Source: Bifiguratus adelaidae
Lineage: Eukaryota > Mucoromycota > Endogonomycetes > Endogonales
Direction of reading: 5' to 3'
DNA: 64,000 nt
Assembly (NCBI GenBank): GCA_002261195.1
Contig: MVBO01000077.1
Coordinates: forward strand, 1-64,000
The notes beneath the pieces are model-generated. The model was not told the DNA's origin, did not search any database, and saw only the letters and a list, made by a program, of their open reading frames with translations. Both the position numbers and the translations under genes were made by a program. How positions within the stretch are numbered: position 1 is the first letter of the stretch; every line of letters starts with the position of its first letter. Below are positions 1-12,375 of this stretch, piece by piece.

Positions 1-1753
<1,753 letters not shown>

Positions 1754-3930
1754 TTACTTTTTGGCTCGATGGATGAAATCTCCAAAGAGATTCACAATGA
1801 GCTCTGGATTCGTGAGGGTCAGCTCTTCAACCGCATTTTGTATGAGCTTGAGATTGTTTTGGTCAGCCGGCTGCGCTGTACGAAATTTGTTTTTGACAAC
1901 GCTGGGCACGATGATGGTTCTTGCAATATGACGGCCCAATTGGGCCATCAGCTCATCATCGCTCTCTAGCGAGCTCATTGATAGCGGCCGTACGGCAAGT
2001 TTTCGTCGGTCTACTTGGGCATTGAGTGCGGAAGAATGCCTTCGAGGAGCTATGGGTGTTGCACTAGGGGTAAATAGACTTAGAGATCGTCTACGGCGTT
2101 TGCACCATGCGCTCGGCCACTTACTCTGGTGATCGACCGTAATCAACGACTGATTCCATGCTCGGAACTGGTGTTATACCAGCACAAGGTAGGACGGGGG
2201 ACATTAACCGGGACGTGGGCGACCTCGCCTGAGATGATACGTTAGCCAATTATTCAAACATATTTATGGCATGCGAGCCTACTCATAACATACCAATTGT
2301 GCAACTTGCTGTACAGAAACCTCCAGACTGATGTCATCGGGCATCTACGTAGCGAATTAGCGTCAACGTTCCACGCTTCATTGACAATATCAACCCTACT
2401 CACCAGAATCTTTTTATCGGCTGTTCCGTAGCTGCTATCACAATCAGTCTCTGATGGCGTAGGCGGTAAAGTGGCTTCGTCGGACTCGACGTAAACGATG
2501 GATGGAGTAGAGGGAGATGGTTGGATGGTGTCAAAGTTCCATATAACAGATAGAGAATGGATGTCGTTGCTATCGTCGACGTCGTCAACATACTCGTTGC
2601 GCGGTAGACGATCGAGCGATTGGTTTGCTTTCCAGAAATCGTGTCGCTGTACAAGCTCTGTCAACCTCGATTTACCTTTGGCATACCGAATGAAGCGATG
2701 GTTGAGTAGTTCCTTTGCGGTTGCTCGCTACACACGATAATGAAGTTGAATGAGATGCGTGTTCAACCATGCATTCGCTCATCGATGATACCTCATGCGG
2801 GCTTTTCTTGAGGCATAGCGACACGAAGCTCTTGAAGTCTGCCGAAAAGTTGCCTTCAAGTGATGGTGGGGGTGATTTTGGGATAAGGAAGAGTACTTTC
2901 ATTGGGTGAAGATTTGCGAGTGGTGGCATGCCTTTCGCGAGTTCAAGCGCAGTGATTCCGAGAGACCATATGTCGGCCTGTAAGGACGCTTCAGCACAAG
3001 CACAGCACTCTGTCGAAGGATTCAATTACCTTGGCATCATACCCTTCGTGCCTTATCACCTCTGGTGCCATCCAGAACTGCATAAAGACGAATAATGTGA
3101 GCAACTGCATTGTACATGCTTCATCAGCAACTTGAGTCATACCGGTGTACCCACAAAAGTATTGCGACGGCTCTTGTTGCACGATATCTGAGCAGCGACT
3201 CCAAAATCGCCTGCCATCGAACGAGTGAGACCGTGTTCCAGATGCTATATGCAAACTTACCCAACTTGACTGTCCCAGCTCGTGAGATTAAGACGTTGGC
3301 GGCTGTAAGAGATGTTGTCAGCATCTCTGAAACAGGAAGGCACGTCTAAACTTACCTTTGACATCGCGATGGATTTTCCCTTGAGAATGCAGGTATTCCA
3401 AGCCATGTAGAAGCTCACGCAAGATAATGGCAATATAGTGCTCCGGAATCTGTCCTGGCTGCAACTGGTATTCATGTAAGCACACCCCTTCATGACAGCG
3501 GTAACGCACATACCAAATCAAGGCAGGATCCACCAGAGAGATATTCCATGACTAGCATATGCTTAGCTACGGTGTCACCGTACCCTGCACTTACCTATCC
3601 AAAGCTGATAATTGTGGACAATAGATCCTTTGTAACGGGTAATAAACTCCGAATGACATTGGGATAGGATAGCAATCTCTTGTTGTATATCGGCCAAATC
3701 GTCCGTAGAATCCTCCAAATCTATCTGCTTGATGGCCACTACTTCATTCGTTTCCTTGTCAATCCTATCCAGAAGATTAGACTAGACAGCTTGACAGGTC
3801 ACTTACGCCTTGTAGACGGTCCCAAAGGACCCCTTGCCTATTTTCTCGAGCAACGTGTAGCTCTCTGCCTTCTTGCTAAACCGCGCCTGCTGCTGTTAGA
3901 CTCAGATATGATCGTTGCATCACCTACCAT
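1754..3930 (-). CDS. STE20-family protein kinase, GCK-III subgroup (MST3/4, Sid1/Kic1-like)
   Basis: Serine/threonine kinase of the germinal-centre-kinase III type, which in fungi acts in the septation or RAM/NDR polarity pathways. The first coding exon is only the ATG (3928-3930), followed directly by GTAGGT. After splicing the protein begins [29 protein letters not shown] in pieces. Visible motifs are the glycine loop GKGSFGTV, the VAIK lysine, catalytic HRDVK, DFG (split by an intron: VKLG then DFGVAAQ), the activation segment NTFVGTPFWMAPEV and [14 protein letters not shown]. The domain ends with [16 protein letters not shown]-terminal extension of more than 200 residues contains the GCK-III-like [15 protein letters not shown], an acidic Ser/Pro-rich stretch and a final helical part ending GDFIHRAKK. 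At least eight introns are present. The stop at 1754 could instead be a splice donor. Confidence 0.88.
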
Positions 3931-4376
3931 AACAGCAGAGAGATCAAAGTAGAAACAAACACACAAGAAAACAGAACCACCACCCCCCATTTGACCTTTA
4001 TATTGCAAATTGGACACAAGGAATGGCAGATCAAGCCGACAGTTTCCCTTTTCGGCTGGTGTTTTGATTTCCGTTTTAGGCAACACTCTGTTATTGGGCA
4101 TGCCATGAGAGGCACAAGGTTAGATCACAGGGTCGTTTCAGCTGTCAAAATAGTTTGGACAAGTACAGGATTGAGGCGTTTGTGCAACGGGAGCACGCCA
4201 TTGGGAGCACGGAAGCGGGATGGATAGGCTAACGTGCATATTGTATCCCCAAGAGTTCCGAGCTCCGAACCAGCATGTACAACAAGTTTCTTGGACGAAT
4301 GCGCGGACAATTTAGCTTCATCATCTATGCAAAAAGATCGCAACCCAAGAAGGTTCCATGCAGGGAACCAAAAAAG
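3931..4376. other. intergenic: kinase promoter region, tRNA 3' flank
   Basis: About 450 bp upstream of the kinase start codon and downstream of the minus-strand tRNA-His. It contains the pol III terminator of the tRNA (six A on the + strand at 4370-4375). There is no convincing coding potential. Confidence 0.5.
4370..4375 (-). terminator. RNA polymerase III terminator of tRNA-His
   Basis: Six T on the minus strand begin two bases after the tRNA discriminator base. This is the standard pol III stop signal. Confidence 0.85.
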
Positions 4377-4447
4377 TGCGAAGGCCCGGAATCGAACCGG
4401 GGTCAACACGGCCACAACGTGATGTGCTACCACTATACCACCTTCGC
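4377..4447 (-). tRNA. tRNA-His, anticodon GTG, no intron
   Basis: The minus strand reads GCGAAGG ... CCTTCGC, a perfect 7-bp acceptor stem, followed by discriminator A. The B box GGTTCGATTCC sits in the T arm. The anticodon loop TTGTGGC gives GTG (His). The anticodon stem has one T-T mismatch at its outer pair. A run of six T just downstream is the pol III terminator. G1 pairs with C72, so the G-1 needed for HisRS is expected to be added by Thg1, as is usual in eukaryotes. Confidence 0.95.
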
Positions 4448-5024
4448 TTAACCACAAATTTTTTTTAATTAGCGTATAATACTTCCGTGGAGTCTGCCGG
4501 TGGGTCACGTGCTCACGGATAGCTCACGTGATCGATCGAGTTTCCCGATCGGAGTCGCAGCCAGTGTGGAAGGATAGTGAAGAAAGAGGCTACTGCTCGC
4601 CTGCATAATTGTGCGTTAATCCCAATATCACATAGTCAGTGCATTGTACGCGACTTTGGTTTAGATTCGAGGGTATGAAGAGTGATATTTGAGCGGTCGT
4701 TACTGAATTCTGCAGACTAGCATCCCTAAGATTCAGAAAGAATCCTCATCGTATACTGACAAAAGGATGGCAAGCTCTGACATGTCATGACATTGACAGT
4801 AAATCTCATATGCCGGCGGAAAGATTTTTCACGGAGGAACGGCTGCTTGAGCTAGGAATTCCTCTCACTTTTCACTCGATCTGTCAATTATCAATCGCAA
4901 CAAATCTCACTAGAGCAGCAGAGTAGAAACGCAAGGAGTCAGAAAGGAAAAGGAGGAGATTTCGAAGAAGCATTCTTCTAATGAGAATAGTTGAAATACA
5001 TGCGATTTGTGGATATTTTGCAAT
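4448..5024. other. intergenic with two CACGTG boxes
   Basis: About 580 bp between the tRNA-His 5' side and the Rieske gene stop. Two E-box type motifs lie 12 bp apart: TCACGTG at 4505-4511 and TCACGTGA at 4524-4531. No open frame with family features is seen. Confidence 0.5.
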
Positions 5025-6095
5025 CTAACCAATGACCAGCTTGTCTTCGTTAAAGCTGTACTCTGTAGTGATCGAGACGTTGAGTCAGCATGGACAGACA
5101 CCAAACCACACTGAGACTTACCGGGAACTTCAAGGTTGAGAGGAGCAGGTCCCTTGCGGATACGTCCAGAGATATCATAGTGGGATCCGTGGCAAGGGCA
5201 GTACCAGCCACCAAAATCGCCAGCTTCACCGATAGGTACACAACCTGGTAGAGACCATCAGCGCCATTGAACGGTCACAAAACCCAATCTCCTGTTCTTA
5301 CCCAAATGTGTGCAAACGCCAAGCATAACGAGCCATTCTGGCTTCTTTACTCGATCAGCATCAGCTTGAGGATCACGAAGAGATTGGACATTAACGGATT
5401 CCGCCTCCTTGATCTCATCACTTGTTCGGTGGCGGATGAACACGGGCTTTCCTCGCCACTTCACTGTCACGTTCTTGCCCTCGGGAATGGAAGCAAGGTC
5501 GACCTCTACTTTGGCAAGGGCCAATACATCAGCTGAAGCACTCATGTTGGAGACTATCATAAATCAGTGTCAGATGGGATGCCGTGAGCCGTTACAGGTG
5601 CGCCTGTCCAGGTGCAGCGACAACTTACGGAAATCTTGGACGGTGGCCTTGGCTGCTGCAGCTGTAACAAAACCGGTTGTGCCGACCATAAAATAAGTAA
5701 AAGCACGATTGGTGTCACCTCCTGCCGTGCTTCGGTACTTTGAAAAGTCGGGAACAACTGTAGTGTCGGCGGAAGTGGACTGGAAGCGGCGCTGATGCAC
5801 AGCGGAAGGTGATGCTGGACCGAGACATTACGAGGTGAGTCGAAACTGAAGAGCGCAAGAGTAGGCTATATTTTCGTAACTTACCGACTACATTGGTTTT
5901 CGACAAGATGGAGCCATCAGGGCGCTTCTTTGCGTAGCTTCCGAAGGACGATGGGGCACTAGTCTTGTGCTCGTCATCCTCGCGCTGTGACGAAGAGATG
6001 TGAAAAATCTGCTTCACAGCAGTTCCCGAAGCGGGTAGAGTGATATATGTACGGTTGACGAGGGAAGACCCTACAGATCGTGCAAGGGCGGCCAT
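5025..6095 (-). CDS. RIP1: cytochrome bc1 complex Rieske iron-sulfur subunit
   Basis: Rieske protein of respiratory complex III in the mitochondrial inner membrane; its 2Fe-2S cluster passes electrons from ubiquinol to cytochrome c1. The start at 6095 gives [17 protein letters not shown], a presequence with basic and hydroxylated residues. The sequence continues through RRFQST to DFSKYRS and one membrane anchor, [19 protein letters not shown]. The soluble domain shows [26 protein letters not shown] (box 1, cluster Cys/His) and [12 protein letters not shown] (box 2). It ends [13 protein letters not shown] and stop at 5025. There are about five exons. The match to the family is full length. Confidence 0.96.
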
Positions 6096-6210
6096 AACAA
6101 ACAAGGAAGGGTAAGCAGTGAAAATATCCACCGTAAACAAAATCTCGAGCATCAGGGCAATTTTGCCTACGTCACTGTGACGGGTTTAAGGGCGTTGTGG
6201 AGGAAAGGAG

Positions 6211-7530
6211 ATGATAGACATGCTCCTGGTGTTCGTATTACTGGTTGGGTTGGCTTTGGCCGAAGAGGGATGGCTGAGCCGTCACTTGGGATCCAAGAGT
6301 CCATATCCAACTCCTGAGGCTGAACCTTTGTGGGTTACTTGCCCACTGGTGCAGGTTCACCTCGTTGCCCGACATGGAACGCGATATCCAAGCGAAGGAG
6401 ATACTGCTTCTTTTGATGACCTCTACACTATTTTCGCCAAGCTTTCAAAGCAACCCAAGTATGGCTGGCTCCACAACTGGACTAATATCTATAAGGAAGC
6501 CGTGCCGACTAGCTTGTCGTCACAGGGCGAATTGGACATGTATCAGCTCGCGCAGAGAATGTCTGCAAAGTACAATGCGGTGTTGAAATCCATCTCCTTT
6601 GAAGCAGACAGTATTTCCATGCTCTCATCCGAGACAACCCGCGCTTCTCGATCCGCATCAGCTTTTGCGCTTGGTTTGTTGGAAGGCCGCGGCGAGCTAG
6701 GCCCATCTCGTCTGAAAACTCTGGCTCTCAACACGCTTCCACGTCGGATGGACACATTTATGGCGGTCAAGTACGCTTGTGATTACTGGTTGGAAGTCGT
6801 ACAAAACAATGACTTTCGAGATAAGCAAATGGAGTTGTACGGAGAGCGACATTTGAACGAGACGCTCATGCGTTTCTGGCATGATTTGGGCCTTCGGTTG
6901 GAGCCTACCGATCTGACGCAAATATATCGACTTTGCGCCTACGAAATTGCATTCCGCAATCAATCCAATACTTGGTGTACCTTCTTGACGCGACATGATA
7001 TCGCGACATTAGAATATCTGGATGATCTAGAGGACTATTATACCTACTCGTACGGCAACCCTTTCAACCTGATCATGGGCTGTGAATTATGGCAAAATCT
7101 GATCACAAGCATGCAAGAAACGGTCACTTTGGATGCACCACTCGCTGCCACCTTTAAATTCGGCCATGCAGAGACAATCCAATTCCTGGCGACACTCTTA
7201 CACATCTTTCAAGATGATGAGCCTCTGTTGGCGGATACACCACCCCAGGTGATTCGCCATAGAAAGTATAAGGGCAGCCAACTCACTCCATTTGGTGCGA
7301 ACGTGATCTTTGAAGTCTATCAATGCGCCAAGACGGCAAAGGACACCCATGTTCGACTGTTAGTCAATGAGCGCACTATCCGGATACCCGGCTGTGAGGC
7401 AGACGTATGCACCTTGGAGCAATTGAAAGCAATTCGAAAAGATGCTTTAGGTTGCAAACTCAAGGATATTTGTACCATGAAGAAGGTCGAGTCACGGCAA
7501 GTGGCCATTCAGTGGAAGCACGATCTTTAA
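6211..7530 (+). CDS. multiple inositol polyphosphate phosphatase-like histidine phosphatase (MINPP1 type)
   Basis: Single-exon gene of 439 residues with an N-terminal hydrophobic segment (MIDMLLVFVLLVGLALAEE), so it is probably secreted or ER-luminal. The branch-2 histidine phosphatase motif RHGTRYP lies at residues 54-60. The proton-donor motif is HAE (about 319-321), as in MINPP1, instead of the HD of fungal phytases. It should remove phosphates from phytate-like inositol phosphates. The start codon is 115 bp from the Rieske start on the other strand, so the two share a short divergent promoter. The gene converges on naa10 with about 55 bp between stops. Confidence 0.85.
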   Translation: MIDMLLVFVLLVGLALAEEGWLSRHLGSKSPYPTPEAEPLWVTCPLVQVHLVARHGTRYPSEGDTASFDDLYTIFAKLSKQPKYGWLHNWTNIYKEAVPTSLSSQGELDMYQLAQRMSAKYNAVLKSISFEADSISMLSSETTRASRSASAFALGLLEGRGELGPSRLKTLALNTLPRRMDTFMAVKYACDYWLEVVQNNDFRDKQMELYGERHLNETLMRFWHDLGLRLEPTDLTQIYRLCAYEIAFRNQSNTWCTFLTRHDIATLEYLDDLEDYYTYSYGNPFNLIMGCELWQNLITSMQETVTLDAPLAATFKFGHAETIQFLATLLHIFQDDEPLLADTPPQVIRHRKYKGSQLTPFGANVIFEVYQCAKTAKDTHVRLLVNERTIRIPGCEADVCTLEQLKAIRKDALGCKLKDICTMKKVESRQVAIQWKHDL

Positions 7531-7585
7531 GGCACGTCGCTTCCCTTGTCCATGTGTATATTTGTCTTAGTGTACAGTATTCCAT

Positions 7586-8371
7586 CTAAACCGAAATGGT
7601 GACCTTGTGTTCCTTGCCATCACTCAACTCCTTGCGCATCGCATACGCGTCTTCACCATCGGCATAATACTTTTTTTCAATGTCGTGGACACTAGATGGG
7701 TCGCGTCAGCTCATTATTCGTCTGGTGACGTTAACGTACTTGAAGTTTAGGGTGTCCTTGTACAATGACAAAGCCGCCCGATTACTCTTTCGCACGTGCA
7801 ACGACACATAGCGGGCTCCAAATACCTCCACCATCATGCGTTCTAGACAAAGGTAAGACCAAACAGTTTCAAGGCACCCTCGTTGAGCACTTTACGTGAT
7901 TGACGCATCAGTTTCTCGGCGAGTCCGAGACGACGGTACGTTCTCATGACAGACAGAGACGTAATATGTCCATGAGGAACATCACCAGGCTCCTCTTCCC
8001 TAAAGCGGCATGAGTATCCGTCTGCCAACCCGGCATTACCTACATTTTAGCGAGCACGTAGCCTACTATCCGTCCTTTGTCGTCCTCGGCAACATATGAC
8101 AACTGGGGCCACGACAGTTCGTGATAGAGATCTAGATGCGTTGGTTAGTTGCGCATTCAACGGTTGGGTGAACTACGTGCAGTATTTCATTTGGTAGTTT
8201 TCGGGAAGATTGAGGAGATTGCAGTTTTGGATCGCGAGCAAATCATTGACCTGAGCAAGACAGTCCTGAGTCACACGTCATGGTAGAAGAAGTCAAGGTT
8301 CTTGGCAGTGGTTGCATTGCCGAAAACCCACCCGCATGCCATCCACTTACCGTCGCTTGTCGAATGTCCAT
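7586..8371 (-). CDS. NAA10: N-alpha-acetyltransferase NatA catalytic subunit
   Basis: GNAT-fold catalytic subunit of the ribosome-associated NatA complex (with Naa15), which acetylates nascent N termini. The first exon codes only MDIRQAT (22 nt); the next continues [27 protein letters not shown] sequence typical of ARD1. Later exons show [20 protein letters not shown] and [21 protein letters not shown], which contains the acetyl-CoA loop RRLGLA. They end [18 protein letters not shown] ... MRKEL. The protein is short after the GNAT core and ends KVTISV, lacking the long acidic tail of many Naa10 proteins. Confidence 0.93.
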
Positions 8372-8516
8372 GTTACCTTCAAAAGGGAAAAAGAAGAAAT
8401 TCGTACGAAGGCAAACAATTCAGATGGCTTGCCAGTGTCACCGAGTAATATATAACTGTTTGTAAAGACATTGTTTTATACAAGAGACCCCAATGCCTTC
8501 TATTATGTACAATGGC

Positions 8517-9717
8517 TTAGAAACCTAGCGATTCTCCCTCTCCATGAACATAGAGCAGCAAGTCCATGGGTCTGGAGGTGTAAGAAAGCATGCCTTGGTT
8601 GACATATATGGGTTCAGGCTGCTCATCCTTGCCCAATATCGTTTTAATAAAGGAGCATCGTCGTTCTAGCGTTGCAAACAATTCTTCGATCTGTGGGCGG
8701 TCCATCTGAGACAGGGCGTTTTGAAAGCGAAGGTCGGCTGGATGGACGCTGCCCATAAATGCGGGATGGTGCTCATTGAGCGAGGTTGGCGGACTGAGAG
8801 GTCGGAAAGGGCGGTAAGCCGGATTGGAGAAGAAAGTGTCAGATTGTGGGGCAGAATGGAGTGAAAGGAGGGATGGCATCCTGGTAGATTGCGTTGGCAG
8901 AGTCGGTGATGATGACATGGTGTATTTTGTTGGCATTGGCAGAAAATTGCCCGTGATTGGCGTTTCGCGGGTTTGCGCCGCGGTCGTTTGCTGTACGGAA
9001 AAGGGATACATGAACATGTCTGAAGTGGATTGTGAGGGAACCGCCGGGTGAAGTGGCAATGACGATGGAGGCCAAGAAGCCTGTCTGACAGGAAGCGCGG
9101 TCAAATTAGGAAACGATGGCATGGATGTCTGTGCGTTCATCATGTGTATACAATTTTGGCAGACGGACTGACCGCTTCCATCTGAAGCAGCCGATATCGG
9201 CCGCCGCTGACACAATCCGCAGTGTATGGGCTCAGAATCCGTCACAGGTGGTGAAGCGGGGCTTGAACCATCGGGAGACCGAGAGAGATCGGGTACTCCC
9301 GCCATCGTCGGTTGTGAAGATGTGGAAGGGAGCATCGCCCGGATCGGTATCATATATGGAGCGGCTTGACTACGATTAGGCAATGATTGCGCGTTTGTCA
9401 TGGTATTGTTGATAATCGATCGCTTTCGTCCGTTCAATGGACGGTGAGTTCCATATTGCTTGAAATACAATCCGCAAGCGTTACCTAAGGTCATCCGAGC
9501 ATGCGTCAGAACGTATGGTTGGCAGTCTCGACTCTATTTCACTTACAGAGGGCTTTTTTTTTGTCCGGAGTACGCCGCCAGAGAGGTGTCTTGGTGACAT
9601 GACAATTGGCGCACTCTTGAATTAGTTTCGCCTGAGGCATTTTCTCCTCAACCATGCTAGAAGAGCGTTGATCCCGAGGTGGGGATGGTTTACGATCTGT
9701 CTGCGTATGATCCATGG
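8517..9717 (-). CDS. GATA-type zinc-finger transcription factor
   Basis: Nuclear DNA-binding regulator. Exon 1 begins MDHTQTDRKPSPPRDQ and encodes CANCHVTKTPLWRRTPDKKK. The intron splits the finger, which resumes CNACGLYFKQYGTHRPL. The finger is CX2C-X18-CX2C, i.e. the 18-residue loop form rather than the common 17. A second Cys pair set, CGLCQ ... CQNC (CX2C-X16-CX2C), lies about 90 residues later but lacks the Trp-Arg core, so it is a degenerate or different zinc site. The rest is Ser/Pro/Gln-rich, with a C-terminal conserved-looking block FATLERRCSFIKTILGKDE. The position of the finger at the N terminus differs from AreA/NreA. Target pathway unknown. Confidence 0.9.
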
Positions 9718-10592
9718 AGATAGAAGGAGTAGAGGTTTTGAAAATACCTCCAACCGGTGCGGTCTTCTATAAAGTGCCCGCTCAATGTGACGCGGTGTTG
9801 GGCGGTTGGATTCAGAGTCCGCACACTGACTACCCTTTTTGGACAATTCACACTTCATTTCGCCTCAGCTTGGCTAAGCTCTGTGCAAGGTGAATTCCGT
9901 GGAGGAAAGGGAGCGAGTCGTTGGATGCAGTGTTTTGATACCATGTCCTACACTTATTGTCTCAACCAGAATTGCACAGAATGTGACATCTGGGACTGAA
10001 AACTCTACGATGGGTGAGGAGGATGGCGGATGGACCGAACTCCGGCCCTTCGGACAGTCATCAAATTAAACGTTCAGGTGAAAAAATTGTTCCGATGCGA
10101 TCCCATAGAAGGATATGTTACGCCTGCTGACCTTGTCATTGCCCATAAGTGGCTCTTGTACACGTTGGCGCACGGACATATACAGAACGGGCGTCTCCGA
10201 AGCGCTTATTCTGTGTAGAGTCTGGTTCATTGTGTCCGGAGTAAGCGCGGAATACAGCGGAGATGTTTTGGAGGAGCGCTTCAAGTTCTCGGGAAGTCAG
10301 TTTTCAAAAACAGAAAATCCGGGTTAGCTCGCAAAAGGGTAAGTTAATCTGTTGGGTGCACGTGCAATGCGGGATCGGATGTGATAGAGATGGTACAGGG
10401 CATGGCATTATGAGGTATATTCAAACACATTGGATGCTACACGATGAATATGGAGCGAAATGTACAGTTCAGATGTGCAACAGAATGATATAAAAGTATT
10501 TTCTACCTGCTCGGCATTGTACGTTTGTGTCATGAAGGGATCAAAAGAGAGTAACGTGAAGCCGATCGGTCGCTTGCGAGTGAAACATGCAA
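9718..10592. other. intergenic: GATA factor promoter, TFIIA 3' flank
   Basis: About 875 bp upstream of the GATA factor start codon and downstream of the TOA1 stop, both genes being on the minus strand. Only short, unrelated open frames are present. It probably holds the GATA gene promoter and 5' UTR. Confidence 0.5.
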
Positions 10593-11906
10593 TTACCATT
10601 CGAAATCACCATTGGCTCGATGAAACAAGTAATCACGGCCATTGACCAGCATTATACCGTCCTTTAGCACGCACTTCCACTTGTTCTTTGTTCGCGTTAC
10701 TTTGTCGTATAGACAGAGAACGATGTGCTCTGTTTCTTCACTTCCGTCAACATTGTCCTCCTCTTCGTCTGTGTCATCGAGATCAGAATTGATATCGTCA
10801 AAATCATCCTAAAGGCAAAAATGATGTCAACATGGAGCAACGCGTTGTCATTAGGACGAACCTCGTCTCCAGCACCATCAACCTGCGGTACTTTGGCCAA
10901 TGCGTCTTTGGATTTTGATCGCTTTTCCATTTTTGAGCGATGCTCTTTTATGATTGCTTGTACTTGCTCTGGGAGTGTGTTGATGTCTATGGGCATGCCC
11001 TTTTGTGAGAATGCGGAAATTTCAATGGGGGATGGCGAAAATGTTGAGTTCTCGGTCTCTGCCTTCATAATTTGCTCATGTAAGATGCTATCAATGTGCT
11101 GGTGGAAAACGCGATCAGCAGATATCATAGACAATCAGCAGCACATGTCTACCCACTTGACGATTTAAGGGGATTGGGTCAGAAGCACCGTCATGTTGTG
11201 GAATGTGAGGAAAGGAGGGTTGAGCATTTGCAGAAAGCTGTATACCCGCATTCGGTTCGCGTTTTGGGGTAAGGTATGGTTCGGGCTTTCCTAATCCATT
11301 ACCCATATCACCCAAATTCGTCACCCCGGATGCCAAATTTGCGAGACTAGCGGCTGCAGCACTCTGAGCATACGCTGGCGCAGCAATGGGCTATCATACT
11401 ATATCAATCATCACGTTCCATCATGAATAGCCATGACATGTACCTCGGGCTTTTCATAAATTTGCTTAATAGCCTGCGCGGCTCCTGTTGTAAGCGCAGC
11501 TGGGAGTTCATGATCACCATCTTCAGGATAATAGCCATCCTCAGCAGAGCCAATGACCCGCATCTGCGCCACCTTTGTTTCCCATGACTAACAACAGGCG
11601 TCAGTAAGATCTGAACATGGACAGACAGAGCGTTGCGTTTCATTGCTTGCAACACACGCTTCTACTGCGCAAATCAAGACATCACTCACGTACCCTTTGC
11701 AACTCTTGTAGGATGGACTCATCGATGCCCATGTCCTCAAAGTCAGAGCGCACTTGACTTATCACATCGTCAATGACAAATCTATACACACTTGACTACG
11801 CGAATGCAAAAGGTACAGGTATTTAGTTCGTGTTAAGACATAGTAAAGCACTCGTAATGCCCAAAGGCAAGTGCGAAAACGGCATGCTTACCACAGAGTT
11901 CGACAT
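10593..11906 (-). CDS. TOA1: transcription initiation factor IIA large subunit
   Basis: TFIIA alpha/beta subunit, which stabilises TBP on the TATA box. The first exon is only 15 nt, MSNSV, then the sequence reads YRFVIDDVISQVRSDFEDMGIDESILQEL, the conserved N-terminal four-helix-bundle part. A long Gln/Ala/Pro linker follows. An acidic run (DDFDDINSDLDDTDEEED) precedes the C-terminal beta-barrel half: EHIVLCLYDKVTRTKNKWKC, then LKDGIMLVNGRDYLFHRANGDFEW and stop. It has six or so exons and both conserved halves are present. Confidence 0.95.
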
Positions 11907-12375
11907 GGCGGATTCGCGATCGAAACGAGACAAAGAGAGGTCAAATTGGCTTATATACCCCCCGCCATAGACGGCTTATATATGTGGCAAAATTGATGAC
12001 GCAAGCAAAATTTTGTTGGCAGACAAAATATTCACGTGATGCTCCATTGGTTACAGACGCCAATTTCAAAAGCCTTGTCCCGAAAGGGTATTGACTTTGT
12101 GAAGTCAATCGTACATCACCAGGCTAAGGGACGATAAAGATGCATAGCAAGTCAATGATGGTCCACAGGTCCACGTGTGCATCGAGGGTATCCCAATGTC
12201 ACATTTGAAGGTCACATAGCCTGGCAAGAAGCGCGACAAAATCACCTGCAGGAGATCCCAAGGCAAGCATTCTGGGTTACCGCGACAAGCCGATCCAGCA
12301 AATTGCACTTCTTCCTTTTTAGGACACGGGCACTTATTTTAGTCCCAAAGGTGTTCGCTCTTGACTCCTTGGACT
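11907..12375. promoter_or_regulatory. divergent promoter region TOA1 / eIF4A-like gene
   Basis: About 470 bp between two divergent start codons. Besides the TATA boxes near TOA1 it contains TCACGTGA at 12032-12039 and an inverted CCAAT (ATTGG) nearby at about 12046. No gene seen. Confidence 0.5.
11948..11961 (-). promoter_or_regulatory. TATA box of the TOA1 gene
   Basis: The minus strand reads GGGGTATATAAGCC about 45 bp upstream of the TOA1 ATG. The identical 14-mer occurs upstream of the MFS transporter at 60338. A second TATATAAG lies about 25 bp further upstream. Confidence 0.65.

Noticed and set aside
12105-12308. Minus-strand open frame between TOA1 and the eIF4A-like gene
   Set aside because: No recognisable features; it lies in the divergent promoter.
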